Origin: Archaeoglobi archaeon
GTDB taxonomy: Archaea; Halobacteriota; Archaeoglobi; Archaeoglobales; Archaeoglobaceae
Assembly (NCBI GenBank): GCA_029259345.1
Contig: JAPDIX010000012.1
Span: forward strand, 1-59,932
Direction: 5' to 3'
Length of the DNA: 59,932 bases
In this document: positions 43,432 through 50,950 of the stretch, in pieces
Numbering within the stretch: the first letter of the stretch is position 1
How the letters are laid out: every line of letters begins with the position of its first letter
Translations under genes and position numbers: made by a program
The notes under the pieces: generated by a model
Databases searched by the model: none
Told to the model about the DNA's origin: nothing
What the model saw: the letters and a program-made list of their open reading frames with translations, nothing else

Positions 43432-43788
43432 ATGAAACTGTGGCTGAAATTGACAATCGCCGGAGCGGTGATAATAATATCTGCAACCACTCTTTATATT
43501 CTTCCTGCCCCACTATACCCACTATATCTAATCCCTCAAATCGTCGTAGCTATTGCAGTTGTATTTTGTCTTTGGAAAAATCTTCAGAAAATTGTAAAAG
43601 AATATATTAAAGCAGTTGTTGCAGGAGTCTCAGGAGGATTATTCTTTTCTCTCATAAGTGAAGTATCAACTCCAAATGCAAATTTAGGTATAACATTAGG
43701 TCACCTCGGCTTAGGCATAAGCATATTGGTATTCTTTATGTTACTTTATCTCGCTGTTGAGGAGTTTACTGAAGAAGAAAGTGATTAA
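43432..43788 (+). CDS. Small four-helix membrane protein, unknown
   Basis: 118 aa from ATG 43432 with four hydrophobic stretches (IAGAVIIISATTLYILP, LIPQIVVAIAVVFCLW, AVVAGVSGGLFFSLIS, LGISILVFFMLLYLAVEEF) and an acidic tail. No family recognised. It lies between the tRNA fragment and a decayed terminase, so it may be a leftover provirus gene that is still open. Confidence 0.55.
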   Translation: MKLWLKLTIAGAVIIISATTLYILPAPLYPLYLIPQIVVAIAVVFCLWKNLQKIVKEYIKAVVAGVSGGLFFSLISEVSTPNANLGITLGHLGLGISILVFFMLLYLAVEEFTEEESD

Positions 43789-43800
43789 AAGCGAGAAACA

Positions 43801-44155
43801 CCGAGGCTGATGTAACCGCCGGATGTCTTCTCTGCAGCCCAGACTGCTAAAGCATTCATCGTGGGAATCCCTGCCTGGCCTCCATCTTAATGCCAGTTCT
43901 CGTCAGCGGGTATTCGAAGAACTGCAGCCCCTTGATGAGATCCTCAATATAGGGATACCTGACCTCGCCGTTTTCGATTACAGCCTGCAGTCTTTGAATC
44001 AGCTAGACCTTGGACTTGGATGTGAACACGCAGCCCTCCGCTCCGATGTTAGTTAAGTCTTCCAGCACGGGATCTCCAACTCCCGACGAGTCGATCAGAA
44101 CTTTGGTAGAGTGGTGATGTGGGGAGAACCATATCAAGGTAATGTGCAATCTCGG
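43801..44155 (-). pseudogene. Decayed C-terminal (nuclease) part of a phage terminase large subunit
   Basis: Not in the ORF track because it is broken. Reading the minus strand from about 44155 leftwards: EIAHYLDMV, then after a frame change HSTKVLIDSSGVGDPVLEDL, IGAEGCVFTSKSKV, an in-frame TAG at about 44004, then LIQRLQAVIENGEVRYPYIE, DLIKGLQFFEYPLTRTGIKM, and after another frameshift near 43860 MNALAVWAAEKTSGGYISL. The order 'liDsTGvGDpvledL...F.F..ksK..lI..L...ie...v..P......el..f.y..t..g...' ending in an HDD/N-A-L-A motif is that of the TerL RNase H-like nuclease domain. At least two frameshifts and one stop show it is dead. It indicates a past tailed-virus provirus. Confidence 0.75.
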
Positions 44156-44351
44156 CTTATTTCGCTTTATTTTCTATTTAGAGGCTTTTGAGGATGATTT
44201 ATTTTGTCCGGACACATGGGCTTCTGTCCGCATAATTTTACTTTAAAATCCCCAAGATGTCCTATCATTGGGAACAACGTCAAAGCGGTGGAAAACTACA
44301 AAAACTTAAGATTTGAAATGTTACAGTAGTAATTTGATAGGAGGTGTTAAG

Positions 44352-45047
44352 ATGAAAATAACATGGTTGGGACATGCGGCCTTTCTGCTGGAGGGCAGCA
44401 TGAAGGTTTTGATTGACCCGTTCCTCACAGGAAACCCAAACGCTCCGGTAAAGCCAGAAGACGTGGAGGCAGATTACATCGTGGTGACGCATGGCCATGG
44501 AGACCATCTCGGAGATGCAGTAGAGATAGCAAAGAAGAATGAGGCTCCAGTTGTGTGCATTCACGAACTTTCAAGAATTCTTGCAAAAAAGGATGTAGAA
44601 GCTGTTGGTATGAATATGGGTGGCACCTTGAGAACTGGCAGTATTGCTGTCACAATGGTTCCTGCGTGGCACTCTGCAGACGTTGAGGATGAGCAGGGGA
44701 ATATCATCAGTGCTGGCATGTCCGCTGGCGTTATCGTTTCAATGGATGGTGTTAGAGTGTACCATACGGGCGACACTGACGTGTTTCTGGATATGCAGCT
44801 AATCGGTGAGCTCCACAAGCCCGATGTGATGCTCGTGCCAATAGGCGACTACTATACAATGGGTATAGCCGGAGCGGTGAAGGCTTTAGAACTTGTCAGG
44901 CCCAAGGTGGCAATTCCAATGCACTATAACACGTTTCCGCTAATCGAAAAAGACCCGGAGGATTTCAGGAAGGCTGTTAAGGCTAAAGGACTTAATGTGG
45001 AAGTAGTAATACTCAACCCGGGAGAGAGCTACGAGTTTAGCAGGTAA
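44352..45047 (+). CDS. UPF0173-type metal-dependent hydrolase (metallo-beta-lactamase fold)
   Basis: 231 aa from ATG 44352, preceded by a strong Shine-Dalgarno 'taggaggtg'; the track start 44313 is upstream of that site. MKITWLGHAAFLLEGSMKVL, VVTHGHGDHLGDAVEIAKK (HxHxDH) and a later 'YHTGDTDVF' and 'PMHYNTFPLI' supply the metal ligands. UPF0173 members resemble YtkL/UlaG; the substrate is unknown. It is intact within an otherwise scarred zone. Confidence 0.9.
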   Translation: MKITWLGHAAFLLEGSMKVLIDPFLTGNPNAPVKPEDVEADYIVVTHGHGDHLGDAVEIAKKNEAPVVCIHELSRILAKKDVEAVGMNMGGTLRTGSIAVTMVPAWHSADVEDEQGNIISAGMSAGVIVSMDGVRVYHTGDTDVFLDMQLIGELHKPDVMLVPIGDYYTMGIAGAVKALELVRPKVAIPMHYNTFPLIEKDPEDFRKAVKAKGLNVEVVILNPGESYEFSR

Positions 45048-45074
45048 CTAATTTTTATTTCAAATATCAAAACT

Positions 45075-45827
45075 TCAGGCGATCACCTTTTTACCTAAAA
45101 CATCCCCAAGACCAGCCAACTGGTTCAGAACACTCAAGGCAGTGTGCGTAATCACGTATCTTTTTCTCAAACCCTCCTGAGCAATATATCCAGCCTCCAT
45201 CAGGTTCCGCAGGTGGAACTGCAGATGTCCTCCCTTAATCCCAACTGCCCTCTCAAGTTCTGCATAGCTTTTTCCTCCTTTGGCAAGGGTTTTCAGTATT
45301 TTAATTCTTATGGGATTGGACAATGGAGTTAAGAGTTCAGCCAGCATTCCCTCATCCATCTCCTCAATCTTTTTCCATTGCCTTAAAACAGCCCTTCTGC
45401 GCTCTTCAATCTCCATAGACTGCTTGATAAGACTCTCGAGCGTCTCGAAGGTGTCAATGATACTCTCCATACAGTTCCTGTCAGGGCAAACTGCAGAATT
45501 GAGATGTTTCGAAACAGCCCCCTTGTGCTTTTTCAGTTCTTTAAGCGACTCTTCACCGCCCTTCTCTGCATAAATCCTTATAACTCTGGAGGTGGCTTTG
45601 TTCACCCTGCTAAGACAGAGATCCCTGAACTTGCAACTATCGGGGCTTAATTCCCTTATTTTGTAGTACTCGTTTCTTGCGGCAACTTTAAGTTCCGCCA
45701 AGAACTCCTTTTCGCTACTCTTTTCCACAAGAGCTTCAACTGCAGTGCCAAGCACCATTACGCTATCCTGTAGAGCATCAATTTTCCTACTAATCTCCTC
45801 CATCTTCTTGAGCAGCTCTTCCAACAT
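45075..45827 (-). CDS. ArsR-like winged-helix regulator with a four-cysteine N-terminal domain
   Basis: 250 aa. An N-terminal coiled coil (LLKKMEEISRKIDALQDSVM) is followed by a domain with SCKFRDLCLSRV and AVCPDRNCMESI, i.e. two Cys pairs that could bind Fe-S or zinc. The C-terminal ~90 residues are an ArsR-type winged helix (LTPLSNPIRIKILKTLAKGG, GIKGGHLQFHLRNLMEAGYI). It is divergent from the frameshifted HTH/ferredoxin gene, across an 89-bp region with overlapping TATA boxes, so it may be a redox- or metal-responsive repressor of that gene and itself. The Cys-ligand idea is inference. Confidence 0.78.
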   Translation of the reverse strand: MLEELLKKMEEISRKIDALQDSVMVLGTAVEALVEKSSEKEFLAELKVAARNEYYKIRELSPDSCKFRDLCLSRVNKATSRVIRIYAEKGGEESLKELKKHKGAVSKHLNSAVCPDRNCMESIIDTFETLESLIKQSMEIEERRRAVLRQWKKIEEMDEGMLAELLTPLSNPIRIKILKTLAKGGKSYAELERAVGIKGGHLQFHLRNLMEAGYIAQEGLRKRYVITHTALSVLNQLAGLGDVLGKKVIA

Positions 45828-45850
45828 TGGACTATACCCAATCTCCCACT

Positions 45851-45885
45851 ATATAAAACTATAGCTTCTGCGATACAGTTATATA
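45851..45885. promoter_or_regulatory. Overlapping divergent promoters forming an inverted repeat
   Basis: TATAAAACTATA at 45852-45863 and TACAGTTATATA at 45874-45885 are inverted copies matching at 10 of 12 positions with a 10-bp spacer. Each half also contains a TATA box facing the opposite gene: the rightward ferredoxin gene starts at 45917 and the leftward regulator at 45827. The geometry suggests a shared operator or mutually exclusive promoters. Confidence 0.5.
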
Positions 45886-45916
45886 ATTCGAACAAAAGAT
45901 TTGAGGAGGTGAAAGA

Positions 45917-47027
45917 ATGCACCATTCCCACCATCTTGAAATTTATGAGAAATTGAGAGAGAAGCTGGATAAAGCACCAGTTGGTCTGCCAAAGACTGTC
46001 AGCGGAGTTGAAAAAGAAATTTTGAGTGTCCTTTTCGATGAGGAGGAGGCCAAGATAGCTCTGCACATGCCCTTCGTAAGGTTCACTGCAGAGATGCTTG
46101 CCGAAAAAACTGGAAAGAGTTTGGATTACATCGAGAAAAATTCTGAACGAGATGACAAAGAAAGGGACTGTATGGAAAGGAGAGAAAGAGGGGAAGGTTT
46201 ACTACAGGCTTTTCCCCGTCATTGTGGGATTGGCTGAGATGCCCTTTTTGCCCGGTCCGGGGAAAGACCCGAGACAGGAGAAGCTTGCCCCTCTGTGGGC
46301 AAAATACCGCAAAGAGGGATTTCTGGATGAGCTCGGAGACAGAGAACACGCAATTTTAAGAGCGCTGCCTGAGAGAGACACAATATCTAAGCAGTCAACA
46401 ATACTGCCCTCCGAGGATGCGGAGAGGCTTGTGAGGGAGAGGGATTATCACGCGGTTGGCTACTGCCCGTGCAGAATAATGGCAAAGCTTGTTGGGGAGG
46501 GATGCAGGCACAGCCTTGAAGTTTGCCTTCATTTCGGTTCTCTCGCCAAATATATGGTCGAACATGGCTATGCGAGAAGGATAACAGTAGATGAAGCTGT
46601 AGAAATCCTGAAGAAATCCAACAGGGAAGGACTTGTGCATGTCACAGAAAGAAGCAAGGGGCCAATAAGCACGATCTGCAACTGCTGCAGCGACTGCTGT
46701 GCTTTCTTCAAAGCGGTTCATGAGGCAAAGCATCCCAACACAATAGCCCACTCAAGCTACTTTGCGAGCGTAGACCATTCGAAGTGCATCGCGTGCGGAA
46801 TCTGCATGCTTCGATGCCCGATGAAGGCCATAAGGGTTAAGGTGAACCGGGAGCCTGCAAATGTTGACGTTCAGAAATGCTTAGGTTGTGGGGTTTGCGT
46901 TCCAACCTGCCCGGTTGAGGCAATAGAGCTTGTTGAAAGGGAAGAGCTGATGGAGTGGCCAGATCATATGACCTACTATCAGGAGCTGCTTGCTGACAGA
47001 GGAAAGGATCCATCAGGGCTGTTCTGA
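45917..47027 (+). pseudogene. HTH/ferredoxin protein, frameshifted paralogue of the gene at 233-1255
   Basis: A full-length homologue of the left-end protein split into two frames. ATG 45917 has an excellent ribosome site (gaggaggtgaaag). The first frame gives HHLEIYEKLREKLDKAPVGL and an HTH (FTAEMLAEKTGKSLDYIEK). At the run of five A residues 46136-46140 the match shifts frame: with four A's it would continue ILNEMTKKGTVWKGEKEGKV, then YCPCRIMAKLVGEGC, CNCCSDCCAFF, CIACGICMLRCPMKA and CLGCGVCVPTCPVEA. So a single-base insertion in a homopolymer breaks it. The remainder is well preserved, so the lesion is recent, a sequencing error, or bypassed by slippage. Confidence 0.85.
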
Positions 47028-47037
47028 GATGGGGTAA

Positions 47038-47106
47038 TGAAACTTTTGAACCAATAGAGTTTGGCGGAATGAAAGCGAAACCAAATCGTGTTACCAGAGC
47101 CCACTA
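47038..47106 (+). pseudogene. Scrap of an Old Yellow Enzyme-family N-terminus
   Basis: The frame just downstream of the ferredoxin gene reads 'TFEPIEFGGMKAKPNRVTRA', close to the opening of OYE/NADH:flavin oxidoreductases (LFEPIkiGgmelkNRv). With one T restored, the ATG at 47038 would start the family's normal M-K-L-F-E-P. It ends within about 22 residues and runs into the dehydrogenase scrap. Confidence 0.55.
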
Positions 47107-47107
47107 A

Positions 47108-47371
47108 GCAGCTTCAAAGGCTGGATTGATAAGTTTCACGTTCTCGCTGGCAAGGGAGCTTGCCCCTGATATCCCGGTTAACGCAATTGCCCCCGGCCCA
47201 ATAAATACCGAAATCATTGACCAGCAAACCAAAGACATGCTTGCAAGGATAATTCCGCTGGGAAGGATAGCAACTCCAGAAGAGATTGCCCATGCAGTGG
47301 TATTTGTGGCTGAGAATGATTATCTGACGGGGAGTGTGATTGATATAAATGGAGGGAGATACATGTGTTAA
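47108..47371 (+). pseudogene. C-terminal third of a short-chain dehydrogenase/reductase (FabG-like)
   Basis: Reading from about 47108: AASKAGLISFTFSLARELAP, the 'YxAxK' helix without its tyrosine (a TAA precedes), then VNAIAPGPINTEIID, PLGRIATPEEIAHAVVFVAE and YLTGSVIDINGGRYMC, which are the last SDR motifs. The N-terminal NAD-binding half is missing and the track's start (TTG 47126) is only the first possible initiator. It is fused head to tail with the OYE scrap. A residual fragment, unlikely to encode an enzyme. Confidence 0.75.
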
Positions 47372-47389
47372 TGCTTAAAATTCAGGAAG

Positions 47390-48106
47390 TCAGACAAAAA
47401 GGCTGACCTCAACCTCTCTGAACTTCCTGTAGTGCTCGACTATCGTTCTACCGTCTATAAACGGAATTCCTTTTTCCTCCGCATACTCCATTGCCTTCTC
47501 TTTCGTCAGTGCTTTTCCGGTCTCAGCATCCAGCATTTCGCATATCGCAACTGCGGGTGCTATGCCTGCCATCTCCGCCAGAGCAACGCTGAGTTCGGTC
47601 TGACCAACTCTCTCATAAGTTAAGCCGTCAGCAGCTCTCAGCAAAGCTACATGCCCCGGACTCCTGAATTCACTGCCAAAGTCAACTTTTTTGCCCATCA
47701 TGACTTCATCAACAACCTCTCCCACTCTCCTGATTGTCAGCGCCCTGTCAACGTCGGTGATGCCTGTGAAGGTATCCCTGTGGTTGACCCAGAGAGAGAA
47801 GGAGCTCCTTGAATCGTATTTTATGTCGTCAGCATCAGCTATTTTCCTTATCTGGGGTATTTTCTCACTTGCAACTCTCAGAACATCGTGCATGAATGGT
47901 AGACCGAGCTTTTCAGCTGCCATCGGATGGATTGCGACACATATCAGCCCTCCACCATCAATTCTCATCATTGCAACCTCATCTCTTCCCACATGGACTG
48001 CAGGAATTGCTATATCCGTCTCCCCCTCCCTGTCATCGAAGTCGTAAATGAGCACAGGGGAGCCATTCCTAAAAGCCTTAAGCGATTCATCAAAATCCAG
48101 TATCAT
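47390..48106 (-). CDS. ribB: 3,4-dihydroxy-2-butanone 4-phosphate synthase
   Basis: 238 aa. It makes the four-carbon unit of riboflavin from ribulose 5-phosphate with Mg. YDFDDREGETDIAIPA (the acidic loop binding metal/substrate), MMRIDGGGLICVAIHP, SLWVNHRDTFTGITDVDRAL with the Thr-Gly-Ile-Thr-Asp motif, FRSPGHVALLRAA and RVGQTELSVALAEMAG are present. No GTP cyclohydrolase II domain is fused. The ATG overlaps the ribK stop by 4 bp, so it is the second gene of a ribK-ribB operon. Confidence 0.94.
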   Translation of the reverse strand: MILDFDESLKAFRNGSPVLIYDFDDREGETDIAIPAVHVGRDEVAMMRIDGGGLICVAIHPMAAEKLGLPFMHDVLRVASEKIPQIRKIADADDIKYDSRSSFSLWVNHRDTFTGITDVDRALTIRRVGEVVDEVMMGKKVDFGSEFRSPGHVALLRAADGLTYERVGQTELSVALAEMAGIAPAVAICEMLDAETGKALTKEKAMEYAEEKGIPFIDGRTIVEHYRKFREVEVSLFV

Positions 48107-48750
48107 ACCAGCACCTCCACTTCAACAATATCTCCGTCTTTCAAGCCGAGTTTCTCTCTCAGCTTTACGGGAGCGATTATCTCAAGGATTTCGGATGGGT
48201 AATGCGTCCTCTTAGGTATAACAACCGCTCCCTCCACACCACCAACCCTGCATTTGAATGCTTTAACCTCTCCAAAGGTTCTGTCCTCGGTTGAGAAACC
48301 CTCAATTAAGATTCCCGACTCCTCGTCAAGTCTCCTCCGGAAATACATCTCTTCCTTGGGGATTTTTAGGTTTAAGGTTCCCGGATAGGGGTCGAAGCCG
48401 AGTTTCTCTTTAAACTGCCTCTTGTATCCGTTTAGAGAGACATAGTATCTGCCCTCTCCAACACCGCTGAAAACCTCTCCCCTAATCTTTATGCTCTCTC
48501 CACCATCGAAAATTTTTTTGTAGTCCACGTATTCTCTATAGAGTGTCTGCTTCCCCTTCTCCGTAATAACGACGAACTGGCCATCTTTGGTCAATGTTCG
48601 GTCTATCAGACCTTCCCCCTCCAGTTCCTTGAGTTTTCTTGCAGCGGTCTGCAAACTCTGACCGATTTTCTCAGCTAACTCCTTTGAGCTTATCTTCACG
48701 ACCTTTCTTGAAGCGTTCATCAAAGCAAGAGACTTCAGAACCTCCAGCAT
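48103..48750 (-). CDS. ribK: CTP-dependent riboflavin kinase with N-terminal HTH (RibK/RbkR type)
   Basis: 215 aa from ATG 48750 (the track counts a TTG at 48759). An N-terminal winged helix (SSKELAEKIGQSLQTAARKL, KELEGEGLI) is joined to a CTP-dependent riboflavin kinase domain (EVFSGVGEGRYYVSLNGYKR, LGFDPYPGTLNLKIP). Such fusions are known in euryarchaea as the RbkR kinase-regulator that controls riboflavin genes and makes FMN from riboflavin and CTP. It overlaps ribB (ATGA). A perfect palindrome lies just before its ATG. Confidence 0.93.
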   Translation of the reverse strand: MLEVLKSLALMNASRKVVKISSKELAEKIGQSLQTAARKLKELEGEGLIDRTLTKDGQFVVITEKGKQTLYREYVDYKKIFDGGESIKIRGEVFSGVGEGRYYVSLNGYKRQFKEKLGFDPYPGTLNLKIPKEEMYFRRRLDEESGILIEGFSTEDRTFGEVKAFKCRVGGVEGAVVIPKRTHYPSEILEIIAPVKLREKLGLKDGDIVEVEVLV

Positions 48751-48752
48751 TT

Positions 48753-48768
48753 CTCTCAAATTTGAGAG
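48753..48768. promoter_or_regulatory. Perfect 16-bp palindrome at the ribK start (candidate autoregulatory operator)
   Basis: CTCTCAAATTTGAGAG reads identically on both strands and ends 2 bp upstream of the ribK ATG. Together with the TATA box (48781-48788) it would sit at the transcription start, a position suited to repression by the HTH domain of RibK itself. Confidence 0.6.
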
Positions 48769-48778
48769 GCATCTCAGA

Positions 48779-48790
48779 AAATATAAAGCT
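48779..48790 (-). promoter_or_regulatory. TATA box of the ribK-ribB operon
   Basis: On the minus strand 'agctttatattt' lies about 30-40 bp upstream of the ribK ATG and places the expected start of transcription on the 48753-48768 palindrome. The remaining upstream stretch to 48923 shows nothing clear. Confidence 0.5.
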
Positions 48791-48923
48791 TTTTACGCTG
48801 GGTTAATTGTTATTTTTGTGTACAACAAAAGTGTTAAACAAAAAGCCGTCATTAGGCGATCTAACTTATCAAGCACCATATCAGCTCGAAGTCAAAATTT
48901 AACCCTTTTCCAATGATCTGATT

Positions 48924-50141
48924 TCAACTTGTTCTCTCAAGCCTCTTCTTCACGCTCTCAGCATGAAATCTCAGCCCTTCAGCTTCAGCAATCTTGATTA
49001 TTGCATCTCCAATTCTGTTCATCGTTTCCTCGCTCAGCATTTGAAAAGTGAAGTGCTTCATGAAGCTCTCGACACTCAGTCCACTATACATCCTTGCAAA
49101 GCCCGCTGTTGGTAGAACATGATTCGTCCCGGAAGCATAATCGCCAGCGGCAACCGGAGAGTAATTTCCGAGAGAGACGCTTCCAGCATTTCTGATTTTG
49201 GTCAGCAACTCTTCGGGATTCTCAACGGCAATTGTCAGGTGTTCAGGGGCAAACTTGTTAGATATCTCGATTGCTCTCTCAACACTCTCAACAACTGCTA
49301 TTCTGAAATTCTCAAAGCTGCTATACTTTTCCACCAGTTCTCTAACTCTCTCAGCAAGGTCTCTTGAGGTTACTAACACCACAGCTACAGCCATAGGGTC
49401 GTGTTCAAGCTGAGCCAAGCAGTCGTAAGCTATAAACTCGGCATTTGCAGTGTCATCTGCAATAACCAGAATTTCAGAGGGGCCGGCGGGCATATCAATC
49501 GCCACATCCTTTGCAACCAGCAGTTTCGCTGCGGTGACGTAAATGTTTCCTGGCCCTACTATCTTGTATACTTTCGGTATACTTTCAGTTCCGTAAGCCA
49601 TGGCTGCTATTGCCTGTGCTCCCCCAACTTTGTAAACGGCGTCAAATCCTGCCATGTCGAGAGCAACAAGGGTAAGCGGGTTGACATCTCCGTCCTTATT
49701 GGGTGGTGTGCAGGCTATCAGCTTTTCAACTCCCGCAATCTTTGCGGGGATACCAACCATGAGGGCTGTTGATGGATAGCTCGCTCTTCCACCTGGAATG
49801 TAGGCTCCAACCTTCTCAATTGGCGTGTAAATTTTGCCCATCAAACAGTCTTCGAACTGAATTCTCATATCCCTCTCAACTGCTGTTACGTAATGAAATC
49901 TCTCAATAGTTTCCTTTGCAACTTCTAAGGCGTCAATCAAATCGTCACTTACTTCATCGTATGCTGCATCAATCTCATCTTCGCCAACTTTAATTTCCTT
50001 AAGGTCAATACCATCAAACTCCTTCGTGAACCTTATTACCGCTCTATCCCCCTCTCTTCTTACCGCATCCACCACAGGCTTGACCTTCTCGATGTAATCA
50101 TCAATCTTGAATTCCCTTCTGAGGCTGAGAATTTCGTTCAT
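48924..50141 (-). CDS. hisD: Histidinol dehydrogenase
   Basis: 405 aa, slightly shorter than bacterial HisD. It oxidises L-histidinol to histidine with NAD and zinc. Motifs: YIPGGRASYPSTALMVGIPA, YKIVGPGNIYVTAAKLLVA, IDMPAGPSEILVIADD, QLEHDPMAVAVV and NHVLPTAGFARMYSGLSVES with the catalytic and zinc ligands in the C-terminal part. A lone his gene here, 33 bp downstream of the TrmB-type regulator on the same strand, so the two may be co-transcribed. Confidence 0.95.
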   Translation of the reverse strand: MNEILSLRREFKIDDYIEKVKPVVDAVRREGDRAVIRFTKEFDGIDLKEIKVGEDEIDAAYDEVSDDLIDALEVAKETIERFHYVTAVERDMRIQFEDCLMGKIYTPIEKVGAYIPGGRASYPSTALMVGIPAKIAGVEKLIACTPPNKDGDVNPLTLVALDMAGFDAVYKVGGAQAIAAMAYGTESIPKVYKIVGPGNIYVTAAKLLVAKDVAIDMPAGPSEILVIADDTANAEFIAYDCLAQLEHDPMAVAVVLVTSRDLAERVRELVEKYSSFENFRIAVVESVERAIEISNKFAPEHLTIAVENPEELLTKIRNAGSVSLGNYSPVAAGDYASGTNHVLPTAGFARMYSGLSVESFMKHFTFQMLSEETMNRIGDAIIKIAEAEGLRFHAESVKKRLERTS

Positions 50142-50174
50142 GGAAAAAGTTATCGGAGGCTTTAAAATGTTTCA

Positions 50175-50897
50175 TCATTTCGCCAGCAAGCCAAGAAAAA
50201 CCATTTTCTGGAACAGTATTATCAAAGGCAGCTTTATGCTCAACCCAACAATGTCATCGCCGGTTCTGTAAACTCCAAAGGATTCGTATCCATCAGAAAT
50301 GAGCAATATTTCGAATTTATACCTAACTCCATCAATAGCTGTTTCCTCGAATATCGAGGCAAAATCCCCTCGAATCTCCATGACCTCAGCATCCAAATCT
50401 CTGAATTTGCTGGAATTGTCCGTAACAATTACAACTTTCGTCTTATCTCGTTTGACGGCCATAATCCTGTCAACCAAATCCCTCCTTGCTGTGATAACAA
50501 TAAGCTCGTTGCTTCCCTGAACTACAGCCTTTGCCCTATTTCTCACACCGGCAGAACCTCTCACACACCAGACGGGATGCTGCATACGCTGCTCGTACTT
50601 CATGTCTCTGAAAGCTTCAACAACTGTGTTTACAGTGCTAACAAAATCCTGCTTGTAGTCTTCAAGCACCTTTTCGGGATCAATCACCCTGAAAGAGGCT
50701 GGAGAGCTTTTTATTGTTTCCACAAAGCCTTTGGATTCAAGGGATTTCAGAACCTCGTAAACCTTTGGCCTTGGAACACCACTGATTTTGTGAATCTCAC
50801 TCGCCGTAGCCTCACCCTTTACCGCAAGAGCTGCATAAATTCTCGCCTCATAATCCCTGAACCCAAGCCTTCTTAGAGCTTCAACAACATTTTCCAT
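50175..50897 (-). CDS. TrmB-family transcriptional regulator
   Basis: 240 aa. The N-terminus is a TrmB winged helix: ALRRLGFRDYEARIYAALAV, GEATASEIHKISGVPRPKVY and EVLKSLESKGFVE. A coiled-coil hinge follows, then a PLD-like effector domain (NELIVITARRDLVDRIMAVK, FGVYRTGDDIVGLSIKLPLI). TrmB proteins sense sugars in some archaea, but many others have different effectors. Its start is 53 bp from the divergent S-layer-like gene, which is a likely target along with hisD. Confidence 0.87.
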   Translation of the reverse strand: MENVVEALRRLGFRDYEARIYAALAVKGEATASEIHKISGVPRPKVYEVLKSLESKGFVETIKSSPASFRVIDPEKVLEDYKQDFVSTVNTVVEAFRDMKYEQRMQHPVWCVRGSAGVRNRAKAVVQGSNELIVITARRDLVDRIMAVKRDKTKVVIVTDNSSKFRDLDAEVMEIRGDFASIFEETAIDGVRYKFEILLISDGYESFGVYRTGDDIVGLSIKLPLIILFQKMVFLGLLAK

Positions 50898-50950
50898 TGT
50901 AACTCTGATGGTTACAACAAAATTATATACTTTTCCACAGCCAAATCACC

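Noticed and set aside
43386-43610. 74-aa ORF overlapping the small membrane protein
   Set aside because: Low-complexity out-of-frame reading of the 118-aa membrane ORF.
47126-47371. 81-aa ORF as a complete small gene
   Set aside because: It lacks the NAD-binding half and catalytic Tyr of SDR enzymes and its first codon is a TTG in the middle of a conserved helix; it is a fragment.
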